The notes beneath the pieces were generated by a model, which worked only from the letters and a program-made list of their open reading frames with translations, searched no databases and was not told where the DNA came from. A program made the translations under genes and the position numbers. Shown here in pieces: positions 27,075 to 35,754 of a stretch of DNA of 36,368 bases (its first letter is position 1; every line of letters begins with the position of its first letter). The stretch spans positions 37,937 through 74,304 of the forward strand of contig JAUJOM010000017.1 in the NCBI GenBank assembly GCA_030447645.1, in the 5' to 3' direction. The DNA comes from Longimicrobiaceae bacterium. GTDB lineage: Bacteria > Gemmatimonadota > Gemmatimonadetes > Longimicrobiales > Longimicrobiaceae.

Positions 27075-28541
27075 GTGCGCAGAAACGGTATCGAAGTGCC
27101 TGAGGACGTCCAGCCGATGCCCGCCGTGAGAAGGTGGCTTCACAACTGGGACGTGAGAGAACAGCGGAAGCTTACCTTCTGGCAGCGCCTCACTCCGCCC
27201 CAGCTCTTTGTAGGTTCTTTTCTCCTTCTCATTGCTCTGGGGACGCTCGGTCTCAAGCTTCTTCCAGGACTGTACACAGGGGACTCGCTGGGCTGGCTGG
27301 ATGCGGTGTTTACCGCCACCAGCGCGGTGTGCGTGACGGGGCTGATCGTGGTGGACACGGCCACCTACTTCACCCTTGGCGGGCAGGGCTTCATCCTGCT
27401 CCTGATCCAGCTCGGCGGTCTGGGCATGATCACCTTCACCACCGTGATCATCGCCGCCCTGGGTCGGCGTTTATCGCTCCGGCAACAGGCACTCGCCCCG
27501 AGCTCCGGCAACATCATCGCGGACCTGGATTACCGGCGGCTCACGCGTGATGTCGTGCTCTTCACGCTGGCGCTGGAGGCGATCGGTGCCCTGCTGCTGT
27601 ACCTGCTCTGGATTCCGCGCTTCGGCTGGGGCGGGGCAGCCTGGCCCGCGCTGTTCCACTCCATCAGCGCCTTCTGCAATGCGGGATTCTCCACCTTTTC
27701 GGACTCGCTGATCGGCTTTCAGGCGGCACCCTACACCCTGCTGGTGATCATGGCCCTGATCGTGGTGGGGGGACTCGGGTTCCTGGTGCTGGAAGAGCTT
27801 TACCTGCGGATTCGGGCCGGAGAGCGAGGACGCATCGTCCGCATCTCCCTGCATTCGCGCCTGGTGCTGGCCACCACGGCTCTTCTTGTTGCCGGTGGCT
27901 GGATTCCGTTCACGATGTTCGAGTGGTGGGTCACGTTCGACGGAATGCCTGACTGGGTAAAGGTGCTCAACGGGCTCTTCCTGAGCGTGACGGCGCGTAC
28001 CGGGGGATTCAACACCATCAACTACGGCGAAGCCGCGGTGAACACCAACTTCCTGACGATGCTGCTGATGTTCGTCGGGGGCTCGCCGGGCTCTACCGCG
28101 GGGGGGCTGAAGACGACCACCATCGCCCTGGTCGCACTGCTCGCCTGGTCCCGCTTTCGGGGGCGCACGGCCGTCCGCCTGTGGGATCGCACCATTCCCG
28201 AAGAGTCGGTCCAGCGCGCGGTCGGCCTGGTGGTGGTTGGGGTTGCCCTGGTGACCGCTGCCATCTTCGTGTACAGCACGAGCGAGATCGGCGCGGTCGG
28301 CCATGTTCAGGCGGCGAGCGGCTTCCTGACCTACACGTTCGAGGCGGTGAGCGCCATCAACACCGTGGGGCTCTCCATGGGAATCACCGCCGATCTGTCG
28401 CCGTTCGGAAAGTGGTTTACGATGCTGCTCATGTTCCTGGGGCGCGTGGGCCCGATTACCTTCGCGGCCGCGCTCGCGCTATCCGCGACGCCCCACGCCG
28501 GCAAGCTTCGGGACGCGCACGAGGATGTGGTGGTCGGCTGA
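27075..28541 (+). CDS. ktrB: Trk/Ktr family potassium transporter membrane subunit (copy 2)
   Basis: This is the same 488-residue K+ channel subunit as the gene at 21617. From codon 117 onward the protein and DNA are identical. The first 116 codons carry about 43 base differences by my hand count over 348 bases, giving changes such as ARG to VRR before WLHNW and FTRSGQALIL to FTLGGQGFIL. Length is unchanged and the reading frame intact, so both copies should be functional. The start is GTG 27075, aligned with copy 1. ktrA copy 2 follows after 15 bases. Confidence 0.9.
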   Translation: MRRNGIEVPEDVQPMPAVRRWLHNWDVREQRKLTFWQRLTPPQLFVGSFLLLIALGTLGLKLLPGLYTGDSLGWLDAVFTATSAVCVTGLIVVDTATYFTLGGQGFILLLIQLGGLGMITFTTVIIAALGRRLSLRQQALAPSSGNIIADLDYRRLTRDVVLFTLALEAIGALLLYLLWIPRFGWGGAAWPALFHSISAFCNAGFSTFSDSLIGFQAAPYTLLVIMALIVVGGLGFLVLEELYLRIRAGERGRIVRISLHSRLVLATTALLVAGGWIPFTMFEWWVTFDGMPDWVKVLNGLFLSVTARTGGFNTINYGEAAVNTNFLTMLLMFVGGSPGSTAGGLKTTTIALVALLAWSRFRGRTAVRLWDRTIPEESVQRAVGLVVVGVALVTAAIFVYSTSEIGAVGHVQAASGFLTYTFEAVSAINTVGLSMGITADLSPFGKWFTMLLMFLGRVGPITFAAALALSATPHAGKLRDAHEDVVVG

Positions 28542-28556
28542 ACCCAGGGGAGCAAG

Positions 28557-29213
28557 ATGAAACGATTCGTGGTCGTCGGGCTGGGGAATTTTGGGACGAG
28601 CGTGGCGGAAGCACTCCACGCCAGGGGGTACGAGGTCATTGCCCTGGACATCGACGAGGCGGCGGTGGACCGGGCCGCGCGCCATGCCACGCGAGCGGTG
28701 GTGGGGGACGGCAGAGAGCCCAGGACGCTGCAGCGGCTCGGAGCCGAGGACGCGGATGCGGCCGTGGTGAGTACCGGGCGCAGCATCACCGCGAGCATCT
28801 TGGCCACCATGGCCCTCCAGGACCTCGGTGTTCCCGAGATCTATGTGGACGTGATCTCACGCAACCAGGCACGTGTGCTGGAGAAGCTCGGGGTCACCGA
28901 AACGATCTTCCCGGAGCGGGAATCCGGTCTGCGCCTGGCAAAACGGATCGCGAGTGTCAGAATCATGAACTACATCGACGTGGGGGCCGGCTTCGGTGTG
29001 CAGGAAATGACGTTGCCGGCGAGCTGGGTGGGGCAGTGCCTCCGTGCGCTGGATCTCCCCCGGAATTTTGGAATATCCGCGATCGCCATTCACGACATGA
29101 AGCGCAACGTGATGATGCCCATCCCGGACCTGGATATCGAACTCGGCCAGGACAACACGCTGCTCGTGGCCGGAAGGGATGAAGATCTGGCGAGAGCCGC
29201 GGATGTGAAGTAG
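28557..29213 (+). CDS. ktrA: Ktr/Trk regulatory subunit, RCK domain (copy 2)
   Basis: The sequence is identical to the gene at 23099-23755: a TrkA-N Rossmann domain with GLGNFG, then TrkA-C. With two identical regulatory subunits and two membrane subunits that differ only at the N-terminus, mixed transporters could form. It is placed 15 bases after ktrB copy 2 and converges on the second deaminase-like gene. Confidence 0.92.
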   Translation: MKRFVVVGLGNFGTSVAEALHARGYEVIALDIDEAAVDRAARHATRAVVGDGREPRTLQRLGAEDADAAVVSTGRSITASILATMALQDLGVPEIYVDVISRNQARVLEKLGVTETIFPERESGLRLAKRIASVRIMNYIDVGAGFGVQEMTLPASWVGQCLRALDLPRNFGISAIAIHDMKRNVMMPIPDLDIELGQDNTLLVAGRDEDLARAADVK

Positions 29214-29251
29214 TCCCCTGTCGTTCCCGGTTCAGAGGTGCACACCAGCCC

Positions 29252-30304
29252 TCAGCCGCCGAGATAGCGGCGGAACGAGGCGGGGAGCTCGGGAGCAGCT
29301 ACGTCGTCGGGTCGCGGCGGCTCGGTGGCGCTGAGCGTTTGCCAGTAGAGGTGCACGCCTCCCTCCGAATCGTCGAGGCAGGCCAGCACGTCCGCCGCCG
29401 CTTTGGCGGTGTAGGTGGGATCGAGCACCAGACTGGCGCTCGCGAGCCGTGCGGCGTCGGCTTCGGCGGTGGAAGGGGGGTGGCCGTATCCCGCTCCGAC
29501 GTGGTCGTGCACGAGCTGCACCCCGTCCAGCGCCTCCCCCACGGCGGGAACGGGTACCCCCGCCGACTGCAGGAGCCTGGCGGTGCGGACCACCAGGCTA
29601 CGCAGCGCGACGGAATTGGTCAGCAGTCGGCTGGTGATGCGGGTTGCGCGGATGCCGATGGGAAGGCCAGCGATCGCGAGGCCGAGCGCCAGTCCCGCCG
29701 TGGTGCCGAGCGTGCCCGCCGCCAGGTGAATGGTGCCCGGGAGCGGGAGCTCGCCCGCCTCGATCTGGTCCGCCAGCTCGAGCGCCGCGTCCACGTAGCC
29801 CAGCGTGCCAAGCGGATCCGAACCGCCAGCGGCGATGAAGAAGCAGCGCTCCCGCCGGTGGGCGAAGCGAGCCAGCAGCGCGCCAGCGGGAATCGCCTCC
29901 ATCCGGGGAGCCCAGCGCAGCTCGGCGCCGAGAGCCTGATCCAGCAGCAGCACGTCACGAACGTGGGGCGTGAGCGGCTGCGGGAAGAGGACCAGCGTCA
30001 CCTGAAATCCCAGGCGTGTGCCATAAACGGTGGTGGCCAGCGCATGGTGCGATCCGGCCGCCCCCACCGTGATCAATCTTTCCGCCCCCCGGCGCTTCGC
30101 TTCGGCCAGGATGAACTCCAGCTTGCGCACCTTGTTGCCGCCATACGGCTCGCCGCTGAGATCATCGCGCTTCACCCACAGCTCCGCGCCGGGCAGCTCG
30201 ATCCGCTGCACCGGCGTCGGAACCGTCGCGAGAGGGATCCAGGGGAGGTGTTCCGCCAGTGCCGGGAAGCGGCGGAAGAGCGCGCGCTGCGGGGCAGGGT
30301 TCAA
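29252..30304 (-). CDS. D-cysteine desulfhydrase / ACC deaminase family PLP enzyme (copy 2)
   Basis: The encoded 350-residue protein is identical to that of copy 1 (23794-24846), with PLP Lys58 in GGNKVRKLE. It starts at TTG 30304, overlapping the GMC copy 2 stop as TTGA. The function is either D-cysteine breakdown or ACC deamination; not resolved. Confidence 0.85.
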   Translation of the reverse strand: MNPAPQRALFRRFPALAEHLPWIPLATVPTPVQRIELPGAELWVKRDDLSGEPYGGNKVRKLEFILAEAKRRGAERLITVGAAGSHHALATTVYGTRLGFQVTLVLFPQPLTPHVRDVLLLDQALGAELRWAPRMEAIPAGALLARFAHRRERCFFIAAGGSDPLGTLGYVDAALELADQIEAGELPLPGTIHLAAGTLGTTAGLALGLAIAGLPIGIRATRITSRLLTNSVALRSLVVRTARLLQSAGVPVPAVGEALDGVQLVHDHVGAGYGHPPSTAEADAARLASASLVLDPTYTAKAAADVLACLDDSEGGVHLYWQTLSATEPPRPDDVAAPELPASFRRYLGG

Positions 30305-32331
30305 GCCGTTCGCTCCGGGATCCCATCCGCGACGGCCATGGCCAGGGCCATGATCGTGACCTGGGGGGGCACGCCGATGGAGGTGGGGAAGAGGGAAGCG
30401 TCGGCCACGTAGATGCCCGGATGTCCCCAGAGCTGCCCCCCCGGATCGACGGCGCCTGCATCGGGAGCGTGGCCCATGGCCAGCGTTCCCTGCGGGTGCA
30501 CCGAGTTCAGGGTGAGGAGATACCTGTCCGTCGTCAGGGCCGCCATGGCCGCGCGCAGCTCCGCCTCGCCGGAGATGGGTGACGCGCCCGCGTGTGGGAG
30601 GTAGACTCGCTCGGCGCCCGCGGCCAGGTACAGCCGGGCGAGAGCCCGCAGGCCCTGCCGCAGGGCAACCCGGTCCGCCTTTCCAGGCCAGTACCGCGCG
30701 ACGGGGCGGCCCCGACGGTTCACCGTCACCCGGCCTTCGGTTTCGTCGTGGAGCAGGACGCAGGCTGAGGCAGCGTGGGCGAACTCGCGCATCCTCGCGC
30801 GGTGGTCGGCACCGAAGCCGGAGGTCAGCAAGGCCGCAAGGCCGGGCTGGTTGGCCGCGCTGGGGAGAAAGAGCCAGCCGCCGCGGCCGTCCTCCTCGAA
30901 CGAGGCGAACTCATCCACGATCACGGACTGCGGAAGGCCGCGCCAGGCGACGATCGGCTCTGGAAAGACCGCCGAAACGCTGGCCGAGGGATGGAGCCGC
31001 AGACCGCGGCCCAGCCGGGGACCGCTGAACCCGCTGCGCAGCAGCAGAGCGGGGGAGTCCAGCGCTCCGGCGGCGACCACCACGGTCGCGGCCTCGATGA
31101 TCGCGGTCCGGCCCGTCGGCCGCCCGGCAGCGTCCCGTAATTCGCAGATCACCCGCCGGGCTCCGGGCCGTCCCTCGATGCGCTCAGCGGCGGCATCCGA
31201 CAGGATCCGGGCTCCGGCGGCGAGGGCGCGCGGCAGGAATGTCAGCGCGGCGTTGTACTTCCGGTTGTACGCGCACCCCAGCATGCAGTAGCCGCAGGCG
31301 GAGCACGACTCGCGGTTGTGGTCCGCCACCCGGTGCCGCCAGCCGAGCGCCGCGGCACCCCTCCGCAGTGCGTCGTTGTTCGCGTTGATCCGGTCCGGCG
31401 GGATCGGCGTCGCACGCAACGCGGCGCGGACGCGTGCCACGTACCGGCCGAGCTCGTCCTCGGACAGCGGGAACCCGTGTTCGCGCCGCCAGCGCTCCAC
31501 GATTGCGTCCGGCGGCGAGTAGACCAGCCCGGTGTTGTGCAGGGTGGAGCCGCCCACCCCGGTGCCCTGCATGATCCCTATCGCCTGGTCGGCGGTAGCG
31601 CGCAGCCCCGCGTCCTGATACAGGAGCGGGAGCATCTCCAGCTCACGCTGCGTATAGTCCGCGGCGGTGGAGTGGCCGCCGGCCTCCACCGCCACGGCGG
31701 TGAATCCCCGCTCCGCCAGTCGCGCCAGCGCCGCGCCGCCCCCGCCCCCGGTCCCGATCACGCAAACGTCCGCGCGAACGCGCAGATCCCTGTCTACTGC
31801 GCGCCCCTCGGTGACCCCATGGGCAAGCCCGGTGGCGAGTCTCGGCCGGGGGGTTCGCGGTGCAGCGGCGGGCACCACGCGGAGGTCCGGAGCCGGGAGT
31901 ACCTGCACCGGGCGCCTTCCGAGCCAGGGGCCGTCGTATCCGACTTCCTTCCAGGCCTGCTCTCGCCCGTAGTAGGCCAGCATGGCGAGAGCACGCAGCG
32001 CGGCGATCCCCTGGCGCCTTGGTGCCAGGCGGCTTTCCGCCCAGGCGCGGAGATAAGCCTCGGCCTCTGGGCGTGGAAGCTGGCTGAAAGGGCTTGCATG
32101 TCTGGAAAGGAGCGGCCCGGCTTCCAGCATTCGCAGCAGAAGCCTGAGCAGCAGGCGGTCGGCGGGGCGCAGCCGGGCCAGGAATGGTGCGGCCGCGTCA
32201 CATACCGCTTCCGGTGCGGCCGTACCGACGAGGGCACCGGTCACCGCCGTGAAGATCCGCCGCTCGAGTAGAGTGAGGCTCAGGGTGCGGGGTGGCGGAT
32301 CTTCCCTCACCGACACGTCGGGGAACGACAT
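30301..32331 (-). CDS. GMC family oxidoreductase (copy 2), full length
   Basis: This intact 676-residue version starts at ATG 32331 with GGAAGGAG three to four bases upstream. Residues 1-185 are a helical extension (LTLLERRIFTAVTGALVG, later YYGREQAWKEVGYDGPWLG), similar to the Gluconate-2-dehydrogenase subunit-3-like segments seen before some GMC enzymes. The FAD motif GTGGGG is at about 193-198. Cys343, Cys346, Cys349 and Cys353 form C-x2-C-x2-C-x3-C, which may bind a metal cluster. The C-terminal domain ends VTIMALAMAVADGIPERTA. I see no signal peptide. The first 199 residues differ from copy 1; the rest is identical. The electron acceptor and substrate are unknown. Confidence 0.88.
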   Translation of the reverse strand: MSFPDVSVREDPPPRTLSLTLLERRIFTAVTGALVGTAAPEAVCDAAAPFLARLRPADRLLLRLLLRMLEAGPLLSRHASPFSQLPRPEAEAYLRAWAESRLAPRRQGIAALRALAMLAYYGREQAWKEVGYDGPWLGRRPVQVLPAPDLRVVPAAAPRTPRPRLATGLAHGVTEGRAVDRDLRVRADVCVIGTGGGGGAALARLAERGFTAVAVEAGGHSTAADYTQRELEMLPLLYQDAGLRATADQAIGIMQGTGVGGSTLHNTGLVYSPPDAIVERWRREHGFPLSEDELGRYVARVRAALRATPIPPDRINANNDALRRGAAALGWRHRVADHNRESCSACGYCMLGCAYNRKYNAALTFLPRALAAGARILSDAAAERIEGRPGARRVICELRDAAGRPTGRTAIIEAATVVVAAGALDSPALLLRSGFSGPRLGRGLRLHPSASVSAVFPEPIVAWRGLPQSVIVDEFASFEEDGRGGWLFLPSAANQPGLAALLTSGFGADHRARMREFAHAASACVLLHDETEGRVTVNRRGRPVARYWPGKADRVALRQGLRALARLYLAAGAERVYLPHAGASPISGEAELRAAMAALTTDRYLLTLNSVHPQGTLAMGHAPDAGAVDPGGQLWGHPGIYVADASLFPTSIGVPPQVTIMALAMAVADGIPERTA

Positions 32332-32370
32332 ACGCTCCTTCCTCGGGGAAAATCTTCGCGCCTGGGCGGA

Positions 32371-32399
32371 AGACTACCTGCCTTGCCGGTACTGAACAA
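32371..32399 (-). promoter_or_regulatory. candidate promoter of GMC oxidoreductase copy 2
   Basis: TTGTTC (32394-32399) and TAGTCT (32371-32376) on the minus strand are 17 bases apart. This is the counterpart of the boxes before copy 1. The leader to ATG 32331 would be about 35 bases. Confidence 0.45.
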
Positions 32400-32415
32400 G
32401 GCACGCCTCGTATGA

Positions 32416-34584
32416 TCATAGCGCGGCGTCCAGGTACAGCTCCACCCGCCACCCGCTCCTCCCTCGCAGCGCCCGCGCCAGATCGGCGCGGATCAGCCCG
32501 TCCAGAAAGCTCGCTCCCACGCCCGCGGAAAGGAGGCTCGGGTCGGCGGAGCCCCATTCGCTCCGGCCGCCCGCCCAGCCGGCATCCACGAAGGTGGCCA
32601 GGCGAGCGCCCGGGCCCAGGGTGGCCACTTCGCCGCGGGCACGCCAGAAGGATTCCCCCGCCGCGGCAGCGCCGGGGTAGCCGCGCACGCTGCCCGGCCC
32701 ACCCAGGTACCAGAGCCCCTGCACCGGGACCGTGCCCGCTGTGGTCCCTGCCGCCCCCTCCAGCGATCCCACCAGCCCAAAGGGGATGGGGGTGCCGAGG
32801 CCGAGGAGCGCGGAGGCGCGCCCGAAGCGGAAGCTTCCCGCCTGGGCTTCCACCTCCGCCCCGGCTGTCCAGCGGAAGCCGAGAGCGCTTTCCCCGCGTA
32901 CAGTGCGCAGCGTGAGTGCGGCGCCGGCCTGGTCGGCGCGGTCGGCGGCGATCACTTCGCGGAAGACCGGGCCGTCGTTCCAGGCGCGCGCCAGGGTGAT
33001 GTCCGTTTCCCGGGAGACGGGGTGCTGGTGCTCGGTGAAGAAGCGCCAGGCATGCTCCCACCGCCCGAAGCGGAGGGGGCGCGCGGAAAGCTCGGCGCCG
33101 GTGGCGCGCAGGTAGTCGGCCTCGTCGCGCCCCAGCAGGAGCGCCGAAAGGGAGGCGCCGAGCCCCAGCGCGCTCCCGTCCCGGTCGAACGGGTCGAGCC
33201 GGCGGTACCCCGCCAGGCGGTAACGCCACCCGCTGGTTTCCCGCGGCACCCCCACCTCCGCTCCGGGTTCCAGGTCCGCCGGTCCCAGCCGGGCGGTGGC
33301 GTCGAGCGCCAGCGGCCCGGCACCGACGTCCACGCGGGCTCCGATAGAAAGCCCCTCCACCCGGTTGTAGCGCAGCAGCTCCAGGTCGGCCGCACGCCAG
33401 CGGACGGTGACCGGGAAGGTGCCCAGCTCACCCAGCGAGGGGTTGAGCACCTTGGCCAGCTCTTCCACCTCCTCGCCGGTGATGAGGGTTGCCGCGCCCT
33501 CGGAGAGAGGGGCGGGGAGCTCGGCACTCGTCAGGAGGGTTGTGGTGTCGGCGGGGACATCCACCCTCCAGAGGCGGCAGCGCCCCCCGCTGCACGCGCA
33601 GGTGAGTCCCTTCTCCCTTTCTTTGGGGCACCCGGCGCGGACGCTGTCGCGGGCGGCCGCGAGGGCGAGTACTTCCACCTGGGCCTCCGGGCGCGCGGTG
33701 ACCTGGTAGCCGGAGTAGCTCCGCTCGAAGCGCACGGGGAACTTGCCGAGCACCCCCACCTGGGCGGTCGCCTGCACCGAGACCAGGCGAGGGAGCCACC
33801 AGCGCCCCTGCCAGAGGGCGTACTCGACGGTGATGTATTCCACGTCGGCGCCGATGTGGCCGAGCGTCTTCACGACCGCCGGCAGCTCTTCTTCATCGTC
33901 CTCATCCCGGACGTCCGGGTAGTCGCGCACAAGGTCGAAGGGGCGCGCCAGACGGAAGACGCTGCGGACCACGCCGTGGCTTTCGGAGTCGATCCAGAGG
34001 GAGCCGCGGACCAGTCGCCAGTCGTTGCGGCGGGGGAGGACCCGCAGCTCGCGAAGGCGGACGGTGCGGCCGTCGGGGAGGCGGATGGAGGTGCTGTCGC
34101 CGGAGCGGAAGCGGTAGTGCGCCTCGCTCCCGGGGCGCAGCGGGTCCATCAGGTCGTCCTTTGAGTCGCTGTCGGGTCCCATCCCCAGGAGCAGATTGAG
34201 CTGCAGCTCGTCGGGGTTGAAGGCCATGCTGGCGGCCTCGGAGCGGAGGTCCTTCGGGACCTTTGCTCCACCCTGGATGGCGGGGGCGGCCTCACGGGCA
34301 CCCAGCACCTCGATGCGCCCCGGTGCGTCCCGCTGCCAGTGGATGCGCGCGGCCAGCTCCTGGCGCGCGAGGGTGCGGTCCCGCCCCAGGGTGCGGAGCC
34401 CCGCGTGGAAGCGCTCCTTGCCGGTGACCTGGTACGCGTCGATCCGCCGCTCCATGCGCAAGCGCCGCTCCCGCGCCTGGGCGACCAGGGTGCGGGCGGC
34501 GGGATCGAGGTAGGCGTCCGTCACCTGCTGTGCGGGCGCGGGTGCGGTCTGGAGGAGGAGGGTGGCAGCGAGAGCGAGTAGCAT
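32416..34584 (-). CDS. outer-membrane beta-barrel protein, Omp85-like C-terminus, with unknown N-terminal domain
   Basis: This is a 722-residue exported protein with a signal peptide (MLLALAATLLLQTAPAPAQQ). The first half (to about residue 390) is a soluble domain I do not recognise; it includes RMERRIDAYQVTGKER, an acidic stretch (VRDEDDEEELP) and a small Cys-rich insert (GCPKEREKGLTCACSGGRCR). The second half is built of alternating strands typical of a barrel, with the Omp85-type signature LGGPGSVRGYPG near the end and a final strand closing in hydrophobic LDAAL. POTRA repeats are not evident. It could be an outer-membrane assembly or secretion protein; the partner is unknown. I chose ATG 34584 because the frame above it (to 34659) lacks a signal sequence. 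Confidence 0.75.
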   Translation of the reverse strand: MLLALAATLLLQTAPAPAQQVTDAYLDPAARTLVAQARERRLRMERRIDAYQVTGKERFHAGLRTLGRDRTLARQELAARIHWQRDAPGRIEVLGAREAAPAIQGGAKVPKDLRSEAASMAFNPDELQLNLLLGMGPDSDSKDDLMDPLRPGSEAHYRFRSGDSTSIRLPDGRTVRLRELRVLPRRNDWRLVRGSLWIDSESHGVVRSVFRLARPFDLVRDYPDVRDEDDEEELPAVVKTLGHIGADVEYITVEYALWQGRWWLPRLVSVQATAQVGVLGKFPVRFERSYSGYQVTARPEAQVEVLALAAARDSVRAGCPKEREKGLTCACSGGRCRLWRVDVPADTTTLLTSAELPAPLSEGAATLITGEEVEELAKVLNPSLGELGTFPVTVRWRAADLELLRYNRVEGLSIGARVDVGAGPLALDATARLGPADLEPGAEVGVPRETSGWRYRLAGYRRLDPFDRDGSALGLGASLSALLLGRDEADYLRATGAELSARPLRFGRWEHAWRFFTEHQHPVSRETDITLARAWNDGPVFREVIAADRADQAGAALTLRTVRGESALGFRWTAGAEVEAQAGSFRFGRASALLGLGTPIPFGLVGSLEGAAGTTAGTVPVQGLWYLGGPGSVRGYPGAAAAGESFWRARGEVATLGPGARLATFVDAGWAGGRSEWGSADPSLLSAGVGASFLDGLIRADLARALRGRSGWRVELYLDAAL

Positions 34585-34998
34585 GTCGGGTTCGGTACGG
34601 GTGCACGGTTGCCTACGAGTCTGCGCACCCAATAGTTTCGCTCCGATGCTCCCGAGCACCGCCGGGCCGATAAACGGCCCGTCTATGTACGACGACCGCC
34701 CTCACGGGCGGAGCTGGGGGAGGGGGTCCACCGCTGTCGCGGCACTCCAGGCCGATGGGCGAACCGCTCTACTTCAGCTGGGAGGGTTTAGGAGCCAGTA
34801 GGCTTGTCGTGGACAGCACGGGCGATCTCGTCAGCCGCCACCACGGCGAAGAGCGCAGCCGGGACGGACAGATTCACACCTTCCCACTCGTGTCCATCAG
34901 CCCGCCGTAACCCGCTAGGTGCGCGCCCCGGCAGCCCCCGGCCGCGAAAAACGTTCAGCGGGTGCGAATGTTTGTCAGCAATCACCTCTGGTTAACGA
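34585..34998. other. intergenic region between barrel protein and toxin-antitoxin operon
   Basis: More than 400 bases have no convincing gene. A perfect 7-bp hairpin with a 5-base loop lies at 34663-34681 (CGGGCCG, loop ATAAA, CGGCCCG); there is no T run after it on either strand, so it is not a standard terminator. Short open frames on both strands around 34790-34990 mirror each other and match no family. Confidence 0.4.
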
Positions 34999-35027
34999 TT
35001 GACGTAGCCGTTTCGTAGCGCTAATGT
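34999..35027 (+). promoter_or_regulatory. sigma70-type promoter of the Phd-like/PIN operon
   Basis: TTGACG (34999-35004) and TAATGT (35022-35027) are separated by 17 bases. Transcription would start near 35034 and leave a leader of about 23 bases before ATG 35057. Spacing and boxes are close to consensus, the best promoter match I noticed in the window. Confidence 0.6.
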
Positions 35028-35030
35028 AGC
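35004..35030. promoter_or_regulatory. candidate operator: three GTAGC direct repeats at 11-bp spacing
   Basis: GTAGC occurs at 35004-35008, 35015-35019 and 35026-35030, exactly 11 bases apart, overlapping the -35 to -10 region. Sites one helical turn apart lie on the same face of DNA, as expected for binding by antitoxin or antitoxin-toxin complexes that repress their own operon. The repressor assignment is inferred. Confidence 0.5.
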
Positions 35031-35056
35031 CTAGAGACCCAAGCATGGGAGGAGAC

Positions 35057-35347
35057 ATGGTCAAATTCCTCAGCTCTCGCGATGTACGGAACACGCCCGG
35101 TGCACTCTGGGATGCGCTGGAGAGTGGAGCCAGTGTGGCACTTACGGCCAATGGAAAGCCTAAGGCGCTGGTGATCGGGGTCGGCGAGGATGATTTTGAG
35201 GAGACGCTTCGGGATCTGGGGCGGATCCGGTTCATGCGGGCCGTCCGGGCGCTGCAGGCGGAGTCCACAAGCAAGGGTCTCGACAGCATGACGGAAGAAG
35301 AGATCGAGGAGATCATCCGGAAGACCAGGGCCGAGCGCGCCCACTGA
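35057..35347 (+). CDS. Phd/YefM-like type II antitoxin
   Basis: The 96-residue protein has an N-terminal part like prevent-host-death antitoxins (FLSSRDVRNTPGALWDALE, then SVALTANGKPKALVIGV), which is the DNA-binding dimer domain. A charged helical C-terminus (TEEEIEEIIRKTRAERA) would wrap the toxin. An earlier ATG at 35045 is in frame, but ATG 35057 has GGAGGA four bases upstream, so I use it. Its stop overlaps the toxin start (TGATG). It should neutralise the PIN toxin and repress the operon. Confidence 0.82.
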   Translation: MVKFLSSRDVRNTPGALWDALESGASVALTANGKPKALVIGVGEDDFEETLRDLGRIRFMRAVRALQAESTSKGLDSMTEEEIEEIIRKTRAERAH

Positions 35348-35754
35348 TGCGGCTGGTAGTGGACACCAACGTTCTGGTGTCCGTGCTCCTGAACCTTTCC
35401 GGGGTTCCTGCACGCCTACTGGAGCGTATTCAGGCGGGCGGCCACGCTCTGCTCTTCGACGACCGAATCACCGACGAATACCACCGGGTGCTGAACCGCC
35501 CCGAGTTTGCATTCAGCCCCGGTGCTGTCGCGGAACTGCTCTTGGCCATCCAGTCTTCGGGGCTGGAGGTAAACGCCCTGCCCCTTGAGGTCCGTCTCCC
35601 CGACTCCGACGATCTTGCCTTCCTGGAGGTTGCCGCCGCTGGCGCTGCAGCTGCGTTGATCACCGGCAACGCGCGGCATTTTGTTCCGGTGCAGGGGGCG
35701 CACGGCATCCAGGTGGTGAGCCCTCGTGAGGCGCTGGATCTGCTGGCGGGATGA
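35347..35754 (+). CDS. PIN-domain toxin (putative toxin-antitoxin ribonuclease)
   Basis: This 135-residue PIN-like nuclease is of the group often called putative toxin component PIN family (PIN_3). The acidic metal-binding positions are visible: Asp6 (VVDTNVLVS), Glu44 (DEYHRVL) and the DSDDLAFLEVA segment (Asp88/89), followed by ALITGNARHF. Such toxins cut RNA when free of antitoxin. The start overlaps the antitoxin stop, so the two are translated together. Its 3' end reaches into the converging DUF3368 gene. Confidence 0.85.
   Translation: MRLVVDTNVLVSVLLNLSGVPARLLERIQAGGHALLFDDRITDEYHRVLNRPEFAFSPGAVAELLLAIQSSGLEVNALPLEVRLPDSDDLAFLEVAAAGAAAALITGNARHFVPVQGAHGIQVVSPREALDLLAG

Larger units (their letters stand above)
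27423..31735. repeat. identical core of 5.4-kb tandem duplication, copy 2
   Basis: This is the partner of 21965-26277. The longer, diverged unit runs from about 26966 to about 32402, where similarity to copy 1 stops shortly after the GMC promoter boxes. The two units are head to tail with no filler between them. No transposase, terminal inverted repeat or integrase is present. Confidence 0.93.

Noticed and set aside
21541..32402. Composite transposon or integrated element explaining the duplication
   Set aside because: No transposase, integrase, terminal inverted repeats or target-site duplication is visible at the unit boundaries.
34788..34995. Small genes on either strand in the gap before the toxin-antitoxin operon
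   Set aside because: The two frames are mirror images, with no ribosome site or family similarity.
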